From positions 1-7,116 of the forward strand of contig CAMWZE010000075.1 in the NCBI GenBank assembly GCA_947178685.1: a stretch of DNA of 7,116 bases, read 5' to 3'. The stretch comes from an uncultured Porphyromonadaceae bacterium. Lineage in GTDB: Bacteria; Bacteroidota; Bacteroidia; Bacteroidales; Muribaculaceae. This document shows positions 1-5,235 of the stretch, piece after piece; the first letter of the stretch is position 1, and each line of letters starts with the position of its first letter. Made by a program: the position numbers and the translations under genes. The notes under the pieces were generated by a model. The model ran no database searches. It saw only the letters and a list, made by a program, of their open reading frames with translations, and was not told the DNA's origin.

Positions 1-50
1 TACGATCTCCTGAGATGGCTCGTGGGCTCCGAGATGTGTCTAAGAGACAT
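1..50 (+). other. Residual Illumina Nextera i7 adapter (non-genomic)
   Basis: Positions 17-50 align without gaps to the 34-base Nextera read-2 adapter, recalled from memory, with 30 of 34 bases identical and mismatches at 18, 30, 40 and 50. The last 19 bases (32-50) correspond to the Tn5 mosaic end. Positions 9-16 read CCTGAGAT, which I recall as the i7 index N715 of the Nextera XT v2 set. Positions 1-8 match the end of the P7 oligo (TACGAGAT) at 6 of 8 bases. All three parts sit in the correct order with the exact expected lengths of 8, 8 and 34. The orientation is what results when a short-insert read runs through into adapter and is placed at a contig end. The substitutions suggest low-quality read ends. 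Nothing biological should be read from this stretch. Confidence 0.93.
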
Positions 51-51
51 G

Positions 52-1419
52 TATAACTATCTTCAGAAATATTACGCTTCCGTATCTTATCGTCGCGACG
101 CTTCCTCCCGCTTTGCAAAAGATCACCGTTGGGGTAACTTCTGGAGTGCCGGTGCCGCCTGGATCATCACCAAGGAGGATTTCATGAACGAGACTCGCAA
201 CTGGCTTGACTATCTGAAGCTCAAATTCTCTATCGGCCAGCAGGGCAACGACAACATCTCCAGCAGCTACGCCTGGACTGATATGTATAACCTCTCTGTC
301 GCAACTCCCACCACGATGTCGCCTATCTTCAATATGGGCTTCGGTAACCCCGCCATCACCTGGGAGACAACTACCAACCTCAACGTTGGTCTTGAGTTCG
401 GCTTATTCCACAACCGTCTAAGCGGTAGCCTTGACTTCTACAACAAGAAGACCACTGACCTCCTCTTCTGGATCTCTGTGCCTGAGACCACCGGCGGCCG
501 CGGCTACTATGGCAATATGGGCGATATACGCAACACCGGTATCGAGCTTACTCTCACAGGCTCTCCCATCAAGACAAAGGACTTTGAATGGACACTCTCC
601 GGCAACCTCTCTCACAATGTGGGTAAAATCCTCAAGCTCCCTTATGCGAAGCTCGTGAAGGATGTGGTAGACGGTCAGGTTATCAAGAACTACAACGGCT
701 TCTATGAGTCGCCCTACTGGTTTGAGGTAGGCGGTCCCCTCTACAACTACTTCACCCTCGCTTATGCAGGCGTTGACGATCAGGGTCAGGCTCTCTACTA
801 CTATGACCCCAACCTCCTCGACGATTCAGGCGCTATGCGCACCAACGTCCCCGGCACAATCAAGGATAAGAAATACACCACCACCAACGCCGGTGAAGCT
901 TCACGCTACAAGATGGGCACTACCCTCCCCGACGTATTCGGCGGTTTCAGCACAATGTTCAAGATTAAATGGTTCGACATCACCGCTACATTCGACTATC
1001 AGATCGGAGGCAAGATGTACGACTCCCGTTATGCCGCTATCATGGGTCCCAACTCAAACCTCGACGGCACAGGCGCAGGTTCCAACTATCACAAGGATTG
1101 GAAAAAGAGCTGGAGCCCCTACAACACCAACAGCGACATTCCCCGCTGGCAGATAGGCGACACCAACGGCAACATGGGTTGCGACCGTTATCTGACTAAT
1201 GCAAGCTATCTCAACTTCCAGTCGTTTACCGTAGGCTTCACTTTCCCGAAATTCTGGGATGAGATCGCCAACATGCGAGTTTACGTAGCCGGTGAAAACC
1301 TCTGCTTCTGGTCGGCTCGCAAGGGCTTCGACCCGAGATATTCATACTCCGGTAATGAGCAGGTCGGTGCTTACTCTCCGATGCGCACAATTTCAGGAGG
1401 TCTTGAGATTACATTCTGA
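52..1419 (+). CDS. SusC/RagA-family TonB-dependent outer-membrane transporter, C-terminal part (5' truncated)
   Basis: This is the last 455 residues of a SusC-type transporter, which imports oligosaccharides across the outer membrane using TonB energy, capped by its SusD partner. Family members are usually about 1000 residues, so more than half is missing, including the signal peptide, plug domain and first barrel strands. What remains is the C-terminal beta-barrel. Typical SusC stretches are visible: KYYASVSYRRDASSRF followed by WGNFWSAGAAW near the start, then NPAITWETTTNLNVGLEFG, LDFYNKKTTDLLF, GDIRNTGIELTLTG and LTNASYLNFQSFTVGFTFP. The protein ends in Phe (GGLEITF), the usual terminal aromatic of an outer-membrane barrel. 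The frame stays open through the adapter to position 1, so the GTG at 22 is not a start; codon 49-51 is at the junction and may be part native. The stop at 1417-1419 lies 32 nt before the susD-like start. Transporter identity is firm; the substrate cannot be told from this part. Confidence 0.95.
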   Translation, partial: YNYLQKYYASVSYRRDASSRFAKDHRWGNFWSAGAAWIITKEDFMNETRNWLDYLKLKFSIGQQGNDNISSSYAWTDMYNLSVATPTTMSPIFNMGFGNPAITWETTTNLNVGLEFGLFHNRLSGSLDFYNKKTTDLLFWISVPETTGGRGYYGNMGDIRNTGIELTLTGSPIKTKDFEWTLSGNLSHNVGKILKLPYAKLVKDVVDGQVIKNYNGFYESPYWFEVGGPLYNYFTLAYAGVDDQGQALYYYDPNLLDDSGAMRTNVPGTIKDKKYTTTNAGEASRYKMGTTLPDVFGGFSTMFKIKWFDITATFDYQIGGKMYDSRYAAIMGPNSNLDGTGAGSNYHKDWKKSWSPYNTNSDIPRWQIGDTNGNMGCDRYLTNASYLNFQSFTVGFTFPKFWDEIANMRVYVAGENLCFWSARKGFDPRYSYSGNEQVGAYSPMRTISGGLEITF

Positions 1420-1451
1420 TCATGAATTCTTGCTACAAAAGACAATCAAAA

Positions 1452-3116
1452 ATGAAAAAATTATCGATTATATTGGCCGGCATCGCCATGCTTCCGATGA
1501 CCTCCTGTATTCAGGAGTTTGATCCGCAGGGTGGATCTGTCACTCAGAATCAGGCTGCGCAGGCTCCCAACTCATACAACAACTTCGTCAACGCCATCAC
1601 ATCGAACATCAACGGTAAGTTCGTTTTCAACTCAAACCGTCAGGCTAATGACTTCGGATATTCCGCTCTCTACCTTATGCGTGATGTGATGGGCAACGAC
1701 ATGGTGGCTATCAACAACAACTGGTTCTCCACATGGTATCAGTGTGGTGTGGGTCTGGCTCCTATCTACCTCAACTGCCAGTATCCCCTCACCTTCTACT
1801 ATACGCAGATCAAGTCGTGCAACACTGTGCTCAAGCTATCTGCCGATTTTCTTGACAACGATCAGTTCAAATGGGGTGCCGGTCAGGCCCACTGTCTTCG
1901 TGCCATGTGGTATCTCGACATCGCCCAGATGTTCTCTGAGGAGACTTACGCCGCCAACAAGCAGGCTCCCACAGTGCCTATCGTGACCGACGATCTCGAG
2001 CTCTCCGAGTCAACCCAGAACCCCCGCGCCACCAATGAGGAGGTGTTTAAGTTTATCATCGATGACCTCGACGAGGCTGAGACTCTTCTCGCCGATTACA
2101 CCCGTCCCAACAAATTCTCTCCCGACAAGAGTGTAGTCTACGGTCTTAAGGCTCGCGCATACCTCCTCATGGAAGAATGGGAGAATGCCAGAAAATATGC
2201 CAAACTCGCTCAGGAGGGATTCACAATGCTGACAGAGGCTCAGTATACCGACCGCAACAATGGCTTCAACAACGTCAACACTCAGAATTCCTGGATCATG
2301 GCGATGACCTTCAAGTCTGACGACCTCACCATCACCTATAATGACGGCGACAACAGCTGGGGCACATGGATGATCTGCGAGTTCCCGGCCGGTAATGATA
2401 CCGACCTTGGCTACTACAACAACTACGGCGGCGCCAACTATATGGACCGTCACCTTTATGAGACAATCCCTGCCACCGACTTCCGCAAGAAATGTTTCGT
2501 TGACTTCACGCTCGACGAGATGGGATCTAAAGAGGAGATCGTTGAGGCTCTCTCAGCCTACTCTGACGTGCCGGAGTATGTGTTCGCTACAGGTGCTGTC
2601 CAGGGTGCCTACGGCGGTATGCCGCTGAAATTCCGTTCTAAGGATGGCAACCACGAGACAAACCAGGTAGGCTACTGTGTTGACCTCCCCATGATGCGTG
2701 TGGAGGAGATGATCCTCATCGAGGCTGAGGCCACCGGTATGATCAATGAGGGGGATGGCATTACACTTCTCACCAACTTCGCCAAAACACGCGACCCTGA
2801 ATATGTATACGGCACTCACAACGAGGCCTACAACAACCCCAACACCTCCAAGTTCCGCAACGAGGTATGGTGGCAGCGTCGCGCCGAGTTCTGGGGCGAG
2901 GGTATCTCGACTCTCGACATCAAGCGTCTCCAGAAGGGTATCATCCGCAGCTATGCCGGCACAAACCACGTAGAGGGCTACCGTTGGAACACCAACACCG
3001 TTCCCCAGTGGATGACATACTGCTTCGTTCAGACCGAAAGTAACTACAACGACGCTCTGATCAACAACCCCACTCCTATCGCTCCGGTAGGCGACTCTCC
3101 CGAGTTTATATGGTAA
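1452..3116 (+). CDS. SusD/RagB-family surface glycan-binding lipoprotein
   Basis: A 554-residue SusD-like protein, the lipid-anchored lid that sits on the SusC barrel and binds glycan for import. The start at 1452 gives a compact lipoprotein signal (MKKLSIILAGIAMLPMTSC) with the lipidated Cys at residue 19; an in-frame ATG at 1422 would add a polar ten-residue leader and is less likely. Acidic residues soon after the Cys (IQEFD) fit Bacteroidetes surface export. Family landmarks in order: GQAHCLRAMWYLDIAQMF (about 144-161), RATNEEVFKFIIDDLDEAETLL (192-213), the TPR-like helix VVYGLKARAYLLMEEWENARKYA (228-250), MRVEEMILIEAEA (415-427), and the C-terminal QRRAEFWGEGISTLDIKRL (475-493). The length is within the usual 500-600 range. 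The gene is complete, 32 nt after susC and 31 nt before the next lipoprotein gene, as in one operon. There is no Shine-Dalgarno sequence, only an A-rich leader. Glycan specificity cannot be inferred from the sequence. Confidence 0.96.
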   Translation: MKKLSIILAGIAMLPMTSCIQEFDPQGGSVTQNQAAQAPNSYNNFVNAITSNINGKFVFNSNRQANDFGYSALYLMRDVMGNDMVAINNNWFSTWYQCGVGLAPIYLNCQYPLTFYYTQIKSCNTVLKLSADFLDNDQFKWGAGQAHCLRAMWYLDIAQMFSEETYAANKQAPTVPIVTDDLELSESTQNPRATNEEVFKFIIDDLDEAETLLADYTRPNKFSPDKSVVYGLKARAYLLMEEWENARKYAKLAQEGFTMLTEAQYTDRNNGFNNVNTQNSWIMAMTFKSDDLTITYNDGDNSWGTWMICEFPAGNDTDLGYYNNYGGANYMDRHLYETIPATDFRKKCFVDFTLDEMGSKEEIVEALSAYSDVPEYVFATGAVQGAYGGMPLKFRSKDGNHETNQVGYCVDLPMMRVEEMILIEAEATGMINEGDGITLLTNFAKTRDPEYVYGTHNEAYNNPNTSKFRNEVWWQRRAEFWGEGISTLDIKRLQKGIIRSYAGTNHVEGYRWNTNTVPQWMTYCFVQTESNYNDALINNPTPIAPVGDSPEFIW

Positions 3117-3147
3117 TTTCCAAACCAACAACAAACATCGATTCAAA

Positions 3148-3981
3148 ATGAAAAAACTTATATATTCCCTTCTGGCTCTTCCCATGCTTCTGTTGGGATC
3201 GTGTAAGGAGGAGTTGGGGACTGAGCCCGGCACGGATTCAAATCCGGTGGTCACTCTCTATGCCTACGAACCCACCGATGCGAGCCTCAACCCCGACAAC
3301 GACGTGATTGTTCGTTTCGTGGCCAACAATAAAGTCACCTCTGTGAAATATCTCCTTCTCCCCACTGCCGACGCTACCGCTATGCTCGATAAAGCTGACG
3401 GAGAGAAAACCCTCCTGAATGAGGTGGAGACAAAGGGTACTGCAGTAGAAAATCTCAAAGCTGACAACTTCGTTGACATCACACTTACCGACATACACGG
3501 TGACTACACCATCGCGGCCGTAGCCAACGGAAAGACTCTTGCGAACCGCGTGACTTTCTTCGGCCTTGACTGGAATGTCGTGACAACAGGTACATTCATC
3601 TACAACACCGATGTTGCTCCAATCGAGTCGGTAGAGGCCACTCTCGAGATCTGTACATCCGACGATGCACTTTATCGAATCAACGGCGCTTTCGGCAACG
3701 GCACCGCCCTCAAGATGGATATGCTCAATCTCTACGGCACTGACGACGATGGCAAATACCGCTACTTCCGCGTTAAGCCCACCGCCACTCCCTGGACCTA
3801 CGGCGACTATGGCACAATGTCTGTGCGTGATATCGGCTACTGGCAGGGGAATGCCGCCTTTGTCACAGATAACGGCTATGAAAGCGGATTGTATGAAGAC
3901 GGTAATGCCTTCTTCTATCTCCAGTGGTACGTAGCTGCCGGAAATCTCGGTTATCAGTACAGCTACTTCGTGGCTGACTGA
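3148..3981 (+). CDS. Predicted surface lipoprotein of unknown family, third gene of the SusCD operon
   Basis: A complete 277-residue lipoprotein. The signal peptide MKKLIYSLLALPMLLLGSC has a clear lipobox (LGSC) with Cys19, followed by KEELG, an acidic tail compatible with surface export. Residues about 33-125 alternate hydrophobic and polar positions, like an Ig/Fn3-type beta domain (VTLYAYEPTDASLN, then DNDVIVRFVANNKVTSVKYLL, ending HGDYTIAAVANGKTLANRVTF). Residues about 130-277 form a second beta-rich, aromatic-rich region starting at FGLDWNVVTTGTFIYN, with many Trp and Tyr (YRYFRV, WTYGDYG, YWQGN, FYLQWYV). I see no catalytic motif and cannot assign a named family. Its place directly after susD, 31 nt downstream and before the operon terminator, is where SusE/SusF-like or SGBP proteins are often found. 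A role as an accessory glycan-binding protein is therefore a reasonable inference, but sequence similarity to SusE/SusF is not evident. Confidence 0.88.
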   Translation: MKKLIYSLLALPMLLLGSCKEELGTEPGTDSNPVVTLYAYEPTDASLNPDNDVIVRFVANNKVTSVKYLLLPTADATAMLDKADGEKTLLNEVETKGTAVENLKADNFVDITLTDIHGDYTIAAVANGKTLANRVTFFGLDWNVVTTGTFIYNTDVAPIESVEATLEICTSDDALYRINGAFGNGTALKMDMLNLYGTDDDGKYRYFRVKPTATPWTYGDYGTMSVRDIGYWQGNAAFVTDNGYESGLYEDGNAFFYLQWYVAAGNLGYQYSYFVAD

Positions 3982-4008
3982 TAATCTACCCCACATGATT
4001 TAACTTTT

Positions 4009-4020
4009 GGATTATAATCC
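4009..4020. repeat. 12-bp perfect palindrome just upstream of the operon terminator
   Basis: GGATTATAATCC is identical to its reverse complement and abuts the terminator stem at 4021. With no loop it would not form a useful RNA hairpin, so if functional it would be a dimeric protein site. It may be chance in an AT-rich spacer. Confidence 0.4.
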
Positions 4021-4058
4021 GGCGGGAAACATCTTCATGGTGTTTCCCGCCTTTTTTT
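4021..4058 (+). terminator. Rho-independent terminator of the SusCD-lipoprotein operon
   Basis: A perfect 11-bp inverted repeat pairs 4021-4031 (GGCGGGAAACA) with 4041-4051 (TGTTTCCCGCC) around a 9-nt loop. Seven T residues follow at 4052-4058. The hairpin begins 39 nt after the lipoprotein stop. It should end the upstream transcript before gluQ, marking gluQ and the GH51 gene as separate units. The T tract runs directly into the first copy of the tandem repeat upstream of gluQ. Confidence 0.93.
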
Positions 4059-4097
4059 GTATCTTCGCGTCAGGAAAATTTTTGTAACTTCGCGTCA
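4054..4097 (+). repeat. Tandem 19-bp direct repeat upstream of gluQ
   Basis: TTTTTGTATCTTCGCGTCA at 4054-4072 and TTTTTGTAACTTCGCGTCA at 4079-4097 agree at 18 of 19 positions, with a start-to-start distance of 25 bp and a 6-bp spacer. Each copy contains a TAnCTTCG element close to the Bacteroidetes -7 box. The first copy begins inside the terminator T tract. Confidence 0.85.
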
Positions 4098-4099
4098 AT
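4079..4099 (+). promoter_or_regulatory. Probable gluQ promoter (-7 element in the second repeat copy)
   Basis: TAACTTCG at 4085-4092 differs at one position from the Bacteroidetes -7 consensus TAnnTTTG and is preceded by a T-run. Initiation a few bases downstream would leave a leader of about 20 nt before the ATG at 4118. The first copy (TATCTTCG at 4060-4067) could be a second start. I see no well-spaced -33 TTTG box for either, so confidence is moderate. Confidence 0.42.
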
Positions 4100-4117
4100 A
4101 TATATTTCACCGGTATA

Positions 4118-5071
4118 ATGAACTTCATGGAAGAGAAAAAAGTGAAAGGGCGTTTTGCCCCGTCGCCATCGGGACGCATGCATCTCGGCAACGTGTTTGC
4201 CGCTCTCATATCATGGCTCTCTGCCAAGAAGCAGGGGGGCAAATGGGTATTGCGCATTGAAGACCTCGACCCTCAGCGCTCAAAATATGAGTATGCCCGT
4301 CTAATAGAAGACGACCTCCACTGGCTCGGGCTCGATTGGGATGAGGGTGGACTTGACGACACCGGTCCCAATCCGCCATACAGCCAAAGCCGCAGCCACC
4401 ATATATATGAGGAGGCACTCTCGAAACTCGAAGCTGCCGGACTTACCTACCCTTGCTTCTGCACACGCGCCGACATCATGGCAACCCAGGCTCCTCATGA
4501 GAGCGACGGCCGAGTGGTCTACTCCGGCACATGCCGTCCGGCCCGACTCGGTGGCTCCCTTATTGCACCCCCGGATGACAAGACCGAAAGAGCCACCCGC
4601 ATTCTTGTGCCGGATGAGACAATCCATTTCACCGACCGTCTGTATGGGCCTCAGGCCGTCAACCTGCGCGAGCATTGCGGCGACTTTATTCTACGACGGG
4701 CCGACGGGGCCTGGGCCTACCAGTTGGCGGTGGTGGCCGACGACGCTCGCATGGGAATCACCGAAGTGGTGCGTGGCAGCGACCTGCTCCTCTCCTCAGC
4801 CCAGCAGATATACCTCTACCGGCTTTTAGGGCTCCAAGCTCCGGAATTCGCTCATGTCCCGCTCCTGTGTAACGATGCCGGACAACGTCTCTCGAAACGC
4901 GACCGCTCGATGAGTATGGAGGAGCTCCGACTCTCCTCCTCGCCTCAGGAGGTGACCGGATTTCTTGCCCATCTCGCCGGAATGCTCCCTGAGCCGATGC
5001 CTATATCCCCCCAAGGGATGCTTCCGCTCTTCTCGTGGTCAATGGTGCCGAAAAAGCTAAAAATTATATGA
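4118..5071 (+). CDS. gluQ: Glutamyl-Q tRNA(Asp) synthetase
   Basis: A 317-residue paralogue of the glutamyl-tRNA synthetase catalytic domain. Known members activate glutamate and attach it to the queuosine base at position 34 of tRNA(Asp), a cytoplasmic tRNA modification dependent on prior queuosine insertion. The class I HIGH-type motif is HLGN (22-25) within RFAPSPSGRMHLGN. The KMSKS counterpart is RLSKRD (257-262). The zinc ligands typical of GluQ are present as C113-F-C115, then Y135 and C139. IEDLDPQRSK (47-56) and YQLAVVADD (201-209) also fit. There is no anticodon-binding domain, and the length is close to the usual 280-310, which separates it from GltX. The start at 4118 lacks a Shine-Dalgarno sequence; ATG 4127 (residue 4) is an equally possible start, and homologues often begin close to the KGRFAPSPSG segment. 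The gene follows a terminator and has its own promoter-like repeat, so it is probably monocistronic and unrelated in function to the glycan genes beside it. Confidence 0.95.
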   Translation: MNFMEEKKVKGRFAPSPSGRMHLGNVFAALISWLSAKKQGGKWVLRIEDLDPQRSKYEYARLIEDDLHWLGLDWDEGGLDDTGPNPPYSQSRSHHIYEEALSKLEAAGLTYPCFCTRADIMATQAPHESDGRVVYSGTCRPARLGGSLIAPPDDKTERATRILVPDETIHFTDRLYGPQAVNLREHCGDFILRRADGAWAYQLAVVADDARMGITEVVRGSDLLLSSAQQIYLYRLLGLQAPEFAHVPLLCNDAGQRLSKRDRSMSMEELRLSSSPQEVTGFLAHLAGMLPEPMPISPQGMLPLFSWSMVPKKLKII

Positions 5072-5133
5072 TTTCTCTCTTTCTGACTTTAGCATCACCG
5101 TTTTTCCACCTTTTTTACACAGATTCTCCACTA

Positions 5134-5161
5134 TTTTAAAAGATTATTTTGTGTAAATTTG
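5134..5161 (+). promoter_or_regulatory. Probable promoter of the GH51 gene
   Basis: TAAATTTG at 5154-5161 matches the Bacteroidetes -7 consensus TAnnTTTG exactly. Upstream lie TTTT at 5134-5137 and TTTTG at 5147-5151, but neither is at the ideal -33 distance. Initiation just downstream would give a leader of roughly 65-70 nt before the ATG at 5236. The rest of the 5072-5162 spacer is T- and C-rich with no strong terminator for gluQ. Confidence 0.58.
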
Positions 5162-5175
5162 CATCCGAATCATCA

Positions 5176-5203
5176 CGGCATATAAGTAACCACTTATTTG
5201 CTG
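5176..5203 (+). promoter_or_regulatory. Leader hairpin or operator-like inverted repeat upstream of the GH51 gene
   Basis: ATAAGT (5182-5187) and ACTTAT (5192-5197) pair perfectly around the loop AACC. Beyond a single T/T mismatch (5181/5198) the stem continues with GCA (5178-5180) to TGC (5199-5201), a G-U pair (5177/5202) and C-G (5176/5203). That gives 11 pairs in 28 nt. It lies between the -7 box and the start codon, so it could be an mRNA leader structure or a DNA site for a dimeric regulator. No known riboswitch is recognised. Confidence 0.45.
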
Positions 5204-5235
5204 CATCAACACGAAAAACTCAATATAACCCCATC

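Noticed and set aside
32..50. A Tn5-like mosaic end that might mark a natural transposon
   Set aside because: It is followed by no transposase and preceded by index and P7 sequence in library order, so it comes from tagmentation, not from a mobile element in the genome.
1422..1451. An upstream in-frame ATG for the SusD-like gene, two bases after the susC stop
   Set aside because: It would put ten polar residues including a Cys before a textbook lipoprotein signal. The ATG at 1452 gives the normal length and charge.
2553..3254. A 233-codon minus-strand open frame opposite the end of susD
   Set aside because: It is a codon-bias shadow of the conserved SusD C-terminus. It also spans the susD/lipoprotein junction without any visible promoter or recognisable protein motif.
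3238..3996. A 252-codon open frame on the minus strand covering nearly the whole third lipoprotein gene
   Set aside because: It mirrors a gene with a clear lipoprotein signal and operon position. Its translation has no signal or domain I recognise, and long antisense frames are expected from the C-rich third codon positions here.
5056..5105. GCTAAA/TTTAGC inverted repeat with a following T run as a possible gluQ terminator
   Set aside because: The stem is only 6 bp, AT-rich, begins inside the coding region, and has a 26-nt loop with eight bases before the T run. It is too weak to call.
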